A program made the position numbers and the translations under genes. Below the pieces are notes generated by a model. That model was not told the DNA's origin, did not search any database, and saw nothing but the letters and a program-made list of their open reading frames with translations. A stretch of 64,000 nt of DNA. It comes from Streptomyces sp. NBC_01381 (GTDB lineage Bacteria; Actinomycetota; Actinomycetes; Streptomycetales; Streptomycetaceae). Position 1 is the first letter of the stretch. Each line of letters opens with the position of its first letter. This document shows positions 26,305-35,091 of this stretch, in pieces. The DNA lies in contig NZ_JAPEPI010000002.1 in the NCBI RefSeq assembly GCF_026340305.1, forward strand, positions 2,790,001 to 2,854,000, written 5' to 3'.

Positions 26305-26399
26305 CAAGCTCGGGTCTGAGAACATCTGGGCCATACCCCGGTCCCTGGCCCACGCCTACGCTCGACCGGCTGCGCATCTGAAGACGAAAGTTTCCACTC

Positions 26400-27338
26400 G
26401 TGAGTGAGACAACGCATGACGGCGGGGTCGCGGTGACCGCGCCCCCGTCGCCCGATGACGGGCTCTCCCGGGCCGATCTCGCCGCCAAGTACGGTCTGAC
26501 CGTCAGCGGCGCACGGCCCGGACTTTTCGAGTACGTCCACCAGCTCTGGGGACGGCGCCACTTCATCCTCGCCTTCTCGCAGGCGAAGCTGACCGCCCAG
26601 TACAGCCAGGCCAAGCTCGGCCAGCTGTGGCAGGTGGCGACGCCGCTCCTGAACGCGGCGGTCTACTTCTTCATCTTCGGACTGCTGCTGGGCGCGAGGG
26701 AGGGCATTCCGCACCACATCTACGTGCCGTTCCTCGTGACCGGTGTCTTCGTCTTCACGTTCACGCAGAGCTCGGTCATGGCGGGCGTACGGGCGATCTC
26801 CGGCAACCTCGGCCTGGTCAGGGCCCTGCACTTCCCGCGGGCCTCGCTGCCGATCTCGTTCTCGCTGCAACAGCTCCAGCAGCTGCTCTTCTCGATGGTC
26901 GTGCTCGTTCTGATCATGCTGGGCTTCGGGATCTTCCCGACTTGGTCCTGGTTCCTCGTGGTGCCCGCGCTGGTCCTGCAGTTCGTCTTCAACACCGGGC
27001 TCGCGTTGATCTTCGCCAGGATGGGCAGCAAGACACCCGACCTGGCACAGCTGATGCCGTTCGTGATGCGTACGTGGATGTACGCGTCGGGCGTCATGTT
27101 CAGCATCCCCGCGATGCTCGCGACCAAGGAGAGCGTGCCGAGCTGGGTGGGGGACGTGCTCCAGTGGAACCCGGCCGCTGTGTACATGGACCTGATCCGC
27201 TTCGCCATGATCGACGACTACGGCAGCTCGTACCTGCCCGAGCACGTGTGGTTCATCGCCGCCGGCTGGGCGGTCCTGTTCGGTGTGGTCGGCTTCGTGT
27301 ACTTCTGGAAGGCTGAGGAGAGGTACGGCCGTGGCTGA
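26400..27338 (+). CDS. ABC-2 type transporter permease (polysaccharide/teichoic-acid export type)
   Basis: A 312-residue permease with a cytoplasmic N-terminus of about 65 residues. The FEYVHQLWGRRHFILAFSQAKLTAQYSQAKLGQLWQ amphipathic entry is typical of Wzm/TagG-type exporters. About six membrane helices follow. GTG at 26400 was taken; the ribosome site is weak. The stop lies inside the start of the ATPase gene, so the two are co-translated. A 95-base gap separates it from the GT2 gene, so a separate promoter is possible, but the strand and order suggest one functional unit. It would flip a lipid-linked glycan or phospho-polymer across the membrane. Confidence 0.92.
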   Translation: MSETTHDGGVAVTAPPSPDDGLSRADLAAKYGLTVSGARPGLFEYVHQLWGRRHFILAFSQAKLTAQYSQAKLGQLWQVATPLLNAAVYFFIFGLLLGAREGIPHHIYVPFLVTGVFVFTFTQSSVMAGVRAISGNLGLVRALHFPRASLPISFSLQQLQQLLFSMVVLVLIMLGFGIFPTWSWFLVVPALVLQFVFNTGLALIFARMGSKTPDLAQLMPFVMRTWMYASGVMFSIPAMLATKESVPSWVGDVLQWNPAAVYMDLIRFAMIDDYGSSYLPEHVWFIAAGWAVLFGVVGFVYFWKAEERYGRG

Positions 27339-28125
27339 CGACAACAGCGCAGACAAGCCCGACAGGACGCACATCCCCACCGTCATCGCCGACGAGCTGC
27401 ACATCGTCTACCGCGTCAACGGCGCGAAGACGGGCAAGGGCAGCGCCACCTCCGCGCTGAGCCGCATCGTCAGGCGCGGCGAGGAGCGGGGCGTACGCAA
27501 GGTGCACGCCGTCCGTGGCGTCAGCTTCACCAGCTACCGCGGCGAGGCCATCGGCCTGATCGGCTCGAACGGCTCCGGAAAGTCGACGCTGCTTCGCGCC
27601 ATCGCGGGCCTGCTCCCCGCCGAGAAGGGCAAGGTCTACACCGACGGCCAGCCCTCGCTGCTCGGCGTGAACGCGGCCCTGATGAACGACCTGACGGGCG
27701 AGCGCAACGTCATACTCGGCGGGCTCGCGATGGGTATGACGCGCGAGCAGATCAAGGAGCGCTACCAGGAGATCGTCGACTTCTCGGGCATCAACGAGAA
27801 GGGCGACTTCATCACCCTGCCGATGCGCACCTACTCCTCCGGCATGGCCGCCCGCCTGCGGTTCTCCATCGCGGCCGCCAAGGACCACGACGTACTGATG
27901 ATCGACGAGGCGCTCGCCACCGGCGACCGCAAGTTCCAGAAGCGCTCCGAGGCCCGCATCCGCGAGCTGCGCAAGGAGGCGGGAACGGTCTTCCTTGTCA
28001 GCCACAACAACAAGTCGATCCGCGACACCTGTGACCGTGTGCTGTGGCTGGAACGCGGCGAGCTGCGCATGGACGGACCGACCGACGAGGTCATCAAGGA
28101 GTACGAGAAGTTCACGGGCAAGTAG
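27331..28125 (+). CDS. ABC transporter ATP-binding protein (polysaccharide/teichoic-acid export type)
   Basis: A 264-residue ATPase partner of the preceding permease. Walker A is GSNGSGKST, the signature region YSSGMAARLRFSIAA, and Walker B DVLMIDEALATGD. These variants (SSGM signature, EALA after Walker B) are characteristic of Wzt/TagH/O-antigen exporter ATPases. The N-terminus has an extra stretch (ADELHIVYRVNG...RRGEERG) also seen in that group. There is no C-terminal carbohydrate-binding extension, so substrate choice probably lies with the permease. GTG at 27331 follows GAGGAGAGG and overlaps the permease stop. A strong terminator follows the gene. Confidence 0.93.
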   Translation: MADDNSADKPDRTHIPTVIADELHIVYRVNGAKTGKGSATSALSRIVRRGEERGVRKVHAVRGVSFTSYRGEAIGLIGSNGSGKSTLLRAIAGLLPAEKGKVYTDGQPSLLGVNAALMNDLTGERNVILGGLAMGMTREQIKERYQEIVDFSGINEKGDFITLPMRTYSSGMAARLRFSIAAAKDHDVLMIDEALATGDRKFQKRSEARIRELRKEAGTVFLVSHNNKSIRDTCDRVLWLERGELRMDGPTDEVIKEYEKFTGK

Positions 28126-28148
28126 CCCGTCACCTGCACCCGTATGCA

Positions 28149-28185
28149 GCAGGGCCCCGCCGGACTCAACCCGGTGGGGCCCTGC
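28149..28185 (+). terminator. Strong intrinsic-type terminator after the ABC exporter
   Basis: A 15-base-pair stem (GCAGGGCCCC GCCGG pairing with CCGGT GGGGCCCTGC, one G-T wobble) with a seven-base loop starts 24 bases after the ABC ATPase stop. It ends the polyol/ABC operon and separates it from the hopanoid operon. Confidence 0.8.
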
Positions 28186-28461
28186 CGCGTCATGAGTCTT
28201 CGTACGCACCGGTGGACAACTCAAGTCGCTGGCGCCCAGGGAAGATTGGGGCCAATCGGTGTGTTGTTGTGATGCGCGGAACACCCCGACGATGCACGCC
28301 GCGTTGTACAACGTAAGCTGTACCGGTGCTGATTCGCGGCAAGTGGGGCGATATCGCGCGGCGCCCCGGCTCAGGTCACGGTCCACCTCGCGGAGGGCCG
28401 GGCGGCGTGTCCGAAATGGGATGTATTGGGTCGGCAGTGTAGAACGGGAGATGTGACGGCA
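28186..28461 (+). promoter_or_regulatory. Leader/promoter region of the hopanoid operon with two perfect palindromes
   Basis: This 276-base stretch holds no credible gene. Two palindromes stand out: GATTGG-GG-CCAATC at 28244-28257 and CGTTGTACAACG at 28302-28313, a 12-base perfect palindrome. Their form suits dimeric repressors. TGTAC recurs 10 bases after the second one. I could not assign a -10/-35 pair. The operon control sites must lie here because the preceding terminator isolates the region. Confidence 0.5.
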
Positions 28462-29358
28462 ATGGCTACGGATGATCTCCAGCTACGCGACGCATCCGCC
28501 GTCCTCGAGAAGGCCGCGGACGAGAACTTCCCGGTGGCGCCCTTCTTCCTGCCCCGCGCCTGGCGCGACGACGTCATGGCCGTGTACGGCTACGCCCGCC
28601 TCGTCGACGACATCGGCGACGGCGACCTGGCACCCGGCGGCGCCGACGCCCGCCACCTGGGCGTGGACCCCGAGGCCGCCGAGGACAGGCTGCTCCTCCT
28701 GGACGCCTTCGAGGCCGACCTGCACCGGGTCTTCGATTCCACCCCGCGCCACCCCCTGCTGCGGGCGCTGCAGCCCACCGTGCGCCGCTGCGGTCTCACC
28801 CCGGAGCCCTTTCTCGGCCTGATCGCGGCCAACCGCCAGGACCAGCTCGTCGCGCGCTACGAGACGTACGACGATCTTCTGGCCTACTGCGAGCTGTCCG
28901 CGAACCCCGTGGGCCGCCTCGTCCTCGGCATCACCGGCACCGAGACGCCCGAGCGCGTCCGCCGCTCGGACGCCGTGTGCACCGCGCTCCAGATCGTCGA
29001 GCACCTCCAGGACGTGGCCGAGGACCTGGGCCAGGGCCGCATCTACCTGCCCGCCGAGGACATGAAGCGTTTTCATGTCCAGGAGCGGGATCTGGCCGCA
29101 CCGACAGCAGGCGCGTCCGTGCGCGCGCTGGTTGCATATGAAGCAGAACGCGCCCGCTGCCTCCTGAATGAAGGCACCCCCCTGGTGGGTAGCGTCCACG
29201 GGCGGCTGAAGGTGCTGCTCGCCGGTTTCGTGGCAGGGGGGAGGGCGGCGGTCTCTGCGATCGCCGTCGCCGGATACGACGTACTTCCTGGTCCGCCGAA
29301 GCCCACCAAGCTCCGTTTGCTGCGTGAGGTGGGGGCGGTTCTGCGAGGAGAGGGGTGA
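28462..29358 (+). CDS. hpnC: Squalene synthase HpnC (presqualene to hydroxysqualene step)
   Basis: A 298-residue all-helical trans-isoprenyl diphosphate synthase-like protein. The first aspartate-rich motif is YARLVDDIGD, the second region ALQIVEHLQDVAEDLGQGRIYLP. Squalene/phytoene synthase-fold proteins of this type in hopanoid operons form the HpnC group, which converts presqualene diphosphate to hydroxysqualene. ATG at 28462 was preferred; a GTG three codons earlier sits too close to the GGGAG site. The stop overlaps the hpnD GTG start, giving translational coupling. First gene of a ten-gene operon. Confidence 0.92.
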   Translation: MATDDLQLRDASAVLEKAADENFPVAPFFLPRAWRDDVMAVYGYARLVDDIGDGDLAPGGADARHLGVDPEAAEDRLLLLDAFEADLHRVFDSTPRHPLLRALQPTVRRCGLTPEPFLGLIAANRQDQLVARYETYDDLLAYCELSANPVGRLVLGITGTETPERVRRSDAVCTALQIVEHLQDVAEDLGQGRIYLPAEDMKRFHVQERDLAAPTAGASVRALVAYEAERARCLLNEGTPLVGSVHGRLKVLLAGFVAGGRAAVSAIAVAGYDVLPGPPKPTKLRLLREVGAVLRGEG

Positions 29359-30305
29359 GCCGGACCGTGGAGTCAGGCCCGAACGTGTCCGCGCCGGTGC
29401 TCGCCGCGTATTCCTACTGCGAGGCAATCACCGGACAGCAAGCACGCAATTTCGCGTACGGCATCCGGCTGCTGCCGATGCCCAAGCGCCGCGCGATGTC
29501 GGCCCTCTACGCGCTGTCGCGGCGGGTGGACGACATCGGCGACGGCGCGCTCGCGTCGGACGTCAAGGCCGAGCGGCTCGACGAGACCCGGGTGCTGCTC
29601 GCCCGCATCCAGGCCGGTGACGTGGACGAGGACGACACGGACCCGGTCGCCGTCGCGCTCGCGCACGCCGCGTCGTATTTCCCGATCCCGCTCGGCGGTC
29701 TGGACGAGCTGATCGACGGCGTCCTGATGGATGTCCGCGGTGAGACGTACGAGACGTGGGAGGACCTGAAGGTCTACTGCCGCTGTGTGGCCGGGGCCAT
29801 CGGGCGGCTCTCCCTCGGCGTGTTCGGTACGGAGCCGGGGGCGCTCCACGCCGAGCGCGCGCCGGAGTATGCCGACACGCTCGGCCTCGCGCTCCAACTG
29901 ACCAATATCCTCCGGGACGTTCGCGAGGACGCGGAGGGCGGCCGCACCTATCTGCCCGCCGACGACCTCGCCAAGTTCGGCTGCTCCGCCGGGTTCTCGG
30001 GCTCCGAGCCGCCGGCCGGTTCCGACTTCGCCGGGCTCGTGCACTTCGAGGTGCGCAGGGCGCGGGCGCTCTTCGCCGAGGGGTACCGGCTGCTGCCCAT
30101 GCTCGACCGGCGCAGCGGCGCCTGTGTCGCCGCCATGGCGGGCATCTACCGGCGGCTTCTCGACCGCATCGAGCGCGAGCCGGAGGCGGTCCTGCGGGGC
30201 CGTGTCTCGCTGCCGGGCCGCGAGAAGGCGTACGTCGCCGTGCGCGGACTCTCCGGTCTCGACGCCCGGACCATCTCCCGGCAGGCCGTCAGGAGGCGTA
30301 CGTGA
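29355..30305 (+). CDS. hpnD: Presqualene diphosphate synthase HpnD
   Basis: A 316-residue paralogue of HpnC. It condenses two farnesyl diphosphates to presqualene diphosphate. Motifs are RRVDDIGDGAL (first Asp-rich region) and ALQLTNILRDVREDAEGGRTYLP (second). The N-terminal YCEAITGQQARNFAYGIRLLP matches the HpnD/phytoene-synthase style. GTG at 29355 overlaps the hpnC stop. With HpnC and HpnE it replaces eukaryote-type squalene synthase in this operon. Confidence 0.93.
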   Translation: MSRTVESGPNVSAPVLAAYSYCEAITGQQARNFAYGIRLLPMPKRRAMSALYALSRRVDDIGDGALASDVKAERLDETRVLLARIQAGDVDEDDTDPVAVALAHAASYFPIPLGGLDELIDGVLMDVRGETYETWEDLKVYCRCVAGAIGRLSLGVFGTEPGALHAERAPEYADTLGLALQLTNILRDVREDAEGGRTYLPADDLAKFGCSAGFSGSEPPAGSDFAGLVHFEVRRARALFAEGYRLLPMLDRRSGACVAAMAGIYRRLLDRIEREPEAVLRGRVSLPGREKAYVAVRGLSGLDARTISRQAVRRRT

Positions 30306-30422
30306 TGGGCATCCACGGCGAATGCGGTGAACGCGGGCAACTCGGTGCAACTCCGCGCAACCGGCGGGCAACCCTCCGCACCGCCCCGGCGTCCCAGACT
30401 TCAACGGTCAAGGGGGAAAAGC

Positions 30423-31802
30423 ATGAAGGGTGAGGAAAGCAGGGGCGCGGCGGTGGTGATCGGCGGCGGTCTCGCCGGCATCACCGCGGCGCTGTCCCTC
30501 GCCGACGCGGGACTGCGGGTGACGCTGCTCGAAGGGCGGCCGCGCCTCGGCGGCCTCGCGTTCTCCTTCAAGCGCGGCGACCTGACCGTCGACAACGGCC
30601 AGCACGTCTATCTGCGCTGCTGCACCGCCTACCGCTGGTTCCTCGACCGCGTCGAAGGCGCGGCGCTCGCGCCCCTGCAGGAACGTCTCGACGTGCCCGT
30701 GCTCGACGCCGACCGGAACCGGCTCGGACGGCTTCGGCGCACCGCGCTGCCCGTGCCGCTGCACCTGGCGGCGAGCCTGGCCACGTATCCGCATCTGTCG
30801 CTCGCCGAGCGCGCCAAGGTGGGGCGCGCGGCGCTCGCCCTCCAGGGGCTCGACCCGGCCGATCCCCAGCTGGACGGCCAGGACTTCGGCAGCTGGCTCG
30901 CCCGGCACGGCCAGTCGGCGCGCGCCATCGAGGCCCTGTGGGACCTCGTCGGTGTGGCCACGCTCAACGCCGTCGCGGGGGACTCCTCGCTGGGCCTCGC
31001 CGCGATGGTGTTCAAGACCGGGCTGCTCTCCGAACCCGGCGCCGCCGACATCGGCTGGGCACGCGTGCCCCTCGGTGATCTCCATGACACGCTGGCCCGC
31101 AAGGCGCTCGACTCCGCGGGCGTACGAACCGAACTGAGGACACGCGCCACCTCCATCTCCCGTACGGAGAACGGGGGTTGGCGGGTCGAAGTTCCCGGCG
31201 AGACGCTCGACGCCGACACGGTCGTGCTCGCCGTGCCGCAGGCCGAGACCCACGACCTGCTGCCGGACGGTGTGCTCGACGAACCCGACCGGCTGCTCGA
31301 CATCGACACGGCGCCGATCCTCAACATCCATGTCGTGTACGACCGCAAGGTGCTCAAGCGGCCCTTCTTCGCGGCCATCGGCTCGCCCGTGCAGTGGGTC
31401 TTCGACCGGACCGACGCCTCGGGGCTGCGCGAAGGGCAGTATCTGGCGCTCTCCCAGTCCGCCGCCCAGGACGAGATCGACGCGCCCGTCGCCGCGCTGC
31501 GCGAGCGCTATCTGCCGGAGCTCGAGCGGCTGCTGCCCGCCGCGCACGGCGCCGGCGTACGGGACTTCTTCGTGACTCGGGAGCGCACGGCGACCTTCGC
31601 GCCGACTCCCGGCGTGGGCCGGCTGCGGCCCGGTGCTCGCACCAAGGCTCCCGGCCTGTACCTGGCCGGGGCGTGGACCGCCACCGGGTGGCCCGCGACC
31701 ATGGAGAGCGCCGTCCGCAGTGGCATCAGTGCCGCCCGGGCCGCTCTCTCCACACTCGACCGCCCGCGTGACCACCTCTTCGACGTCGAGGAGGCCGCGT
31801 GA
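30423..31802 (+). CDS. hpnE: Hydroxysqualene dehydroxylase HpnE (FAD-dependent)
   Basis: A 459-residue flavoprotein of the phytoene-desaturase/amine-oxidase type. The FAD motif VVIGGGLAGITAALSLADAG is at the N-terminus and the C-terminal GLYLAGAWTATGWPATMESAVRSG segment closes the FAD site. In hopanoid operons this protein reduces hydroxysqualene to squalene. ATG at 30423 has AAGGGGG six bases upstream. The 117-base gap after hpnD has several GCAACTC/GCAACCG-type repeats but no gene I can support. Confidence 0.92.
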   Translation: MKGEESRGAAVVIGGGLAGITAALSLADAGLRVTLLEGRPRLGGLAFSFKRGDLTVDNGQHVYLRCCTAYRWFLDRVEGAALAPLQERLDVPVLDADRNRLGRLRRTALPVPLHLAASLATYPHLSLAERAKVGRAALALQGLDPADPQLDGQDFGSWLARHGQSARAIEALWDLVGVATLNAVAGDSSLGLAAMVFKTGLLSEPGAADIGWARVPLGDLHDTLARKALDSAGVRTELRTRATSISRTENGGWRVEVPGETLDADTVVLAVPQAETHDLLPDGVLDEPDRLLDIDTAPILNIHVVYDRKVLKRPFFAAIGSPVQWVFDRTDASGLREGQYLALSQSAAQDEIDAPVAALRERYLPELERLLPAAHGAGVRDFFVTRERTATFAPTPGVGRLRPGARTKAPGLYLAGAWTATGWPATMESAVRSGISAARAALSTLDRPRDHLFDVEEAA

Positions 31803-31811
31803 AGCTAGACC

Positions 31812-31833
31812 TTCTGGGGTCAGGTCCCCAGAA
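31812..31833 (+). promoter_or_regulatory. Intra-operon hairpin between hpnE and the prenyl synthase
   Basis: TTCTGGGG - TCAGGT - CCCCAGAA, a perfect eight-base stem, begins ten bases after the hpnE stop and ends 28 bases before the next start. A related hairpin (CCTTCTGGGG...CCCCAGA) occurs at 32956-32975. It may be an mRNA stability or attenuation element, or a small repeat family. Confidence 0.5.
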
Positions 31834-31861
31834 ATCCAGCACCGGAACAAGAGGAGAGACT

Positions 31862-32929
31862 GTGCCGACTGTGCCCTCGGCCGAAACGGCTGCCGACACG
31901 GTGGACGTGACCTCACTGCTCGAGCGCGGAAGGACGCTGGCCACCCCGGTGCTGCGGTCTGCCGTGGCCCGCCTGGCGCCGCCCATGGACACCGTCGCCG
32001 CCTACCACTTCGGCTGGATCGACGCCGAGGGCAACCCGTCCGACGGCGACGGCGGAAAGGCCGTGCGCCCCGCGCTCGCCCTGCTCTCCGCCGAGGCCGC
32101 GGGCGCCGCGCCCGAGGTCGGCGTCCCCGGAGCGGTCGCCGTCGAACTCGTACACAACTTCTCGTTGCTGCACGACGACCTGATGGACGGCGACGAGCAG
32201 CGCCGCCACCGCGACACGGTGTGGAAGGTGCACGGCCCGGCCCAGGCGATCCTCGTCGGCGACGCCCTCTTCGCGCTCGCCAACGAGATCCTCCTGGAGC
32301 TCGGCACCGTCGAGGCGGGCCGCGCCACGCGCCGCCTGACCACCGCCACGCGCGCGCTGATCGACGGCCAGGCGCAGGACATCTCCTACGAGCACCGCGA
32401 GCGGGTCACCGTCGAGGAGTGCCTGGAGATGGAGGGCAACAAGACCGGCGCCCTGCTCGCCTGCGCGGTCTCCATCGGCGCGGTCCTCGGCGGCGCCGAC
32501 GACCACACCGCCGACACCCTGGAGAAGTACGGCTACCACCTCGGCCTCGCCTTCCAGGCCGTGGACGATCTGCTCGGCATCTGGGGCGACCCGGAGGCCA
32601 CCGGCAAGCAGACTTGGAGCGACCTTCGCCAGCGCAAGAAGTCCCTGCCGGTCGTCGCCGCGCTCGCCGCGGGCGGAGCCGCGTCCGAGCAGCTCGCCGA
32701 GCTGCTCGCCGCCGACGCCAAGAGCAATGACTTCGAGAGCTTCTCCGAGGAGGAGTTCGCCGCGCGTGCCGCCCTGATCGAGCAGGCGGGCGGCCGCGAG
32801 TGGACCGCCGAGGAGGCCCGGCGCCAGCACGCCATCGCCATCGAGGCGCTGGACACCATCCAGATGCCGGACCGGGTACGGGCGCAGCTCGTCGCGCTCG
32901 CCGACTTCGTCGTCGTACGAAAGAGATGA
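31862..32929 (+). CDS. Polyprenyl diphosphate synthase (probable farnesyl diphosphate synthase)
   Basis: A 355-residue trans-prenyl diphosphate synthase. The first aspartate-rich motif is LLHDDLMDGDEQRRH and the second AFQAVDDLLGIWGD, with KTGALLACAVSIGA between them. In this operon its product would be the farnesyl diphosphate that HpnD consumes; chain length is set by residues before the first motif, which I cannot judge. GTG at 31862 follows AGAGGAG at five-to-six bases and gives a normal N-terminus. An in-frame GTG at 31799 that overlaps the hpnE stop would add 21 atypical residues. Confidence 0.9.
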   Translation: MPTVPSAETAADTVDVTSLLERGRTLATPVLRSAVARLAPPMDTVAAYHFGWIDAEGNPSDGDGGKAVRPALALLSAEAAGAAPEVGVPGAVAVELVHNFSLLHDDLMDGDEQRRHRDTVWKVHGPAQAILVGDALFALANEILLELGTVEAGRATRRLTTATRALIDGQAQDISYEHRERVTVEECLEMEGNKTGALLACAVSIGAVLGGADDHTADTLEKYGYHLGLAFQAVDDLLGIWGDPEATGKQTWSDLRQRKKSLPVVAALAAGGAASEQLAELLAADAKSNDFESFSEEEFAARAALIEQAGGREWTAEEARRQHAIAIEALDTIQMPDRVRAQLVALADFVVVRKR

Positions 32930-32955
32930 TCACTATCGCGCGGATATGCGGGCCT

Positions 32956-32975
32956 TCTGGGGGGTAACCCCCAGA
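32956..32975 (+). promoter_or_regulatory. Intra-operon hairpin upstream of the squalene-hopene cyclase gene
   Basis: TCTGGGGG - GTAA - CCCCCAGA is an eight-base-pair stem 27 bases after the prenyl synthase stop. It shares CCTTCTGGGG and CCCCAGA with the hairpin at 31812-31833. It sits in the 134-base gap before shc, the longest internal gap of the operon. Confidence 0.5.
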
Positions 32976-33063
32976 CCCCCAGGCAGTCGCCGGCCGGCGC
33001 TTCGCGTCGGCCGACGGCGGACCCACAGCAGACGTATTCACTGCACTGCACGAAGGGGAAGCC

Positions 33064-35091
33064 ATGACAGCGACGACCGACGGAAGCACCGGAGCGGTGA
33101 CGCCCCGCGCAGCCTCGGCCAGCCAGCCCATCGACATGACCGCCACGACCGCCGCGACGGCAGGAGCGCTCGACGCCGCCACGCGGGCCATACAACGCTC
33201 CACCGACTTCCTGCTCGCCCAGCAGGACACCCAGGGCTGGTGGAAGGGCGACCTCGACACGAACGTGACGATGGACGCCGAGGACCTGCTGCTCCGGCAG
33301 TTCCTGGGGATCCGGGACGAGCGGACCACCCGCGCGGCCGCGCTCTTCATCCGCGGCGAGCAGCGCGACGACGGGACCTGGGCCACCTTCCACGGCGGAC
33401 CCTCCGAACTCTCCACCACCGTCGAGGCATACGTCGCGCTGCGGCTCGCCGGGGACGCCCCGGACGACCCGCACATGGCGAAGGCCTCCGCGTGGATCCG
33501 CGACCAGGGCGGCATCGCCGCGAGCCGGGTCTTCACCCGCATCTGGCTCGCCCTGTTCGGCTGGTGGAAGTGGGACGACCTGCCCGAACTCCCGCCGGAG
33601 CTCATCTACTTCCCCAAGTGGTTCCCGCTCAACATCTATGACTTCGGGTGCTGGGCCCGGCAGACGATCGTGCCGCTCACGATCGTCTCCGCCAAGCGGC
33701 CCGTGCGGCCCGCGCCCTTCCCCCTTGACGAACTGCACAGCGACGCGCGCCGGCCGAATCCGGGCAAGCCCCTTGCCCCCGTGGCGAGTTGGGACGGCGT
33801 CTTCCAGCGCCTGGACAAGGCGCTGCACCTCTATCACAAGGTCGCCCCGCGCAAGGTGCGCAAGGCCGCGATGAACACAGCCGCTCGCTGGATCATCGAG
33901 CGGCAGGAGAACGACGGCTGCTGGGGCGGCATCCAGCCGCCCGCGGTCTACTCGGTCATCGCGCTGCACCTGCTCGGCTACGACCTGGAGCACCCGGTCC
34001 TGAAGGCCGGGCTCGCCTCGCTCGACCGGTTCGCCGTCTGGCGCGAGGACGGCGCCCGGATGATCGAGGCGTGTCAGTCGCCGGTCTGGGACACCTGCCT
34101 CGCGACCATCGCACTCGCCGACGCGGGCGTGCCCGCCGACCATCCGCAGCTGGTCAAGGCCGCCGACTGGATGCTCGGCGAGGAGATCGCGCGCCCCGGC
34201 GACTGGGCGGTGCGCAGGCCCCGACTGGCCCCCGGCGGCTGGGCGTTCGAGTTCCACAACGACAACTACCCGGACATCGACGACACCGCGGAGGTCATCC
34301 TGGCCCTGCGCCGGGTCGAGCATCCCGACCGCGCACGCCTGGAGAACGCGATCGGCCGAGGCATGCGCTGGAACCTGGGCATGCAGTCGAGGAACGGCGC
34401 CTGGGCCGCCTTCGACGCCGACAACACCAGCCCGTTCCCCAACCGGCTGCCGTTCTGCGACTTCGGCGAGGTCATCGACCCGCCGTCCGCCGACGTCACC
34501 GGGCACGTCGTCGAGATGCTCGCCGTCGAGGGCAAGGCGCACGATCCGCGCACCCGGCGCGGCATCGAGTGGCTGCTCGCCGAACAGGAGGCGGACGGCG
34601 CCTGGTTCGGCCGCTGGGGCGTCAACTACGTATACGGGACGGGCTCCGTGGTCCCGGCGCTCACCGCGGCGGGCCTGCCGGCCTCGCACCCGGCGATCCG
34701 CCGCGCCGTCGGCTGGCTGGAGTCGGTGCAGAACGACGACGGCGGCTGGGGCGAGGATCTGCGCTCCTACCGCTACGAGGAGTGGCGGGGCCACGGCGCG
34801 TCCACCGCCTCGCAGACCGCCTGGGCGCTGCTCGCGCTGCTCGCGGCCGGTGAGCACGACGGCAAGGCCGTGGAGCGGGGCATCGCCTTTCTCGCCGAGA
34901 CCCAGCTGCCCGACGGCTCCTGGGACGAGCCGTACTTCACCGGCACCGGATTCCCCTGGGACTTCTCGATCAACTACCACCTGTACCGGCAGGTCTTCCC
35001 GCTCACCGCGCTCGGCAGGTACGTCAACGGAGACCCGTTCGCGGCGCTGTCCGGCAAGCTGTCCGGCGAGTTGTCCGGCAAGGGGAGCTGA
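33064..35091 (+). CDS. shc: Squalene-hopene cyclase
   Basis: A 675-residue monotopic membrane cyclase converting squalene to hopene/hopanol. The catalytic DxDD acid motif is DIDD at residues 404-407 (followed by TAEV). Multiple QW repeats are visible, for example NDGCWGG, QEADGAWFGRWG, QNDDGGWGED and LPDGSWDE. The length matches bacterial cyclases (about 630-680). The N-terminal 45 residues are Thr/Ala-rich and variable. The ATG follows GAAGGGGAAGCC. The stop overlaps the next gene as TGATG. Also called hpnF. Confidence 0.97.
   Translation: MTATTDGSTGAVTPRAASASQPIDMTATTAATAGALDAATRAIQRSTDFLLAQQDTQGWWKGDLDTNVTMDAEDLLLRQFLGIRDERTTRAAALFIRGEQRDDGTWATFHGGPSELSTTVEAYVALRLAGDAPDDPHMAKASAWIRDQGGIAASRVFTRIWLALFGWWKWDDLPELPPELIYFPKWFPLNIYDFGCWARQTIVPLTIVSAKRPVRPAPFPLDELHSDARRPNPGKPLAPVASWDGVFQRLDKALHLYHKVAPRKVRKAAMNTAARWIIERQENDGCWGGIQPPAVYSVIALHLLGYDLEHPVLKAGLASLDRFAVWREDGARMIEACQSPVWDTCLATIALADAGVPADHPQLVKAADWMLGEEIARPGDWAVRRPRLAPGGWAFEFHNDNYPDIDDTAEVILALRRVEHPDRARLENAIGRGMRWNLGMQSRNGAWAAFDADNTSPFPNRLPFCDFGEVIDPPSADVTGHVVEMLAVEGKAHDPRTRRGIEWLLAEQEADGAWFGRWGVNYVYGTGSVVPALTAAGLPASHPAIRRAVGWLESVQNDDGGWGEDLRSYRYEEWRGHGASTASQTAWALLALLAAGEHDGKAVERGIAFLAETQLPDGSWDEPYFTGTGFPWDFSINYHLYRQVFPLTALGRYVNGDPFAALSGKLSGELSGKGS

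Noticed and set aside
26327..26352. TGGGCC/GGCCCA inverted repeat between the GT2 and ABC permease genes as a terminator
   Set aside because: Only six pairs with a 14-base loop; too weak to claim that the operon is split there.
31799..31862. GTG at 31799 as the prenyl synthase start
   Set aside because: It would run through the hairpin at 31812-31833 and add residues not typical of the family. The GTG at 31862 has AGAGGAG at correct spacing.
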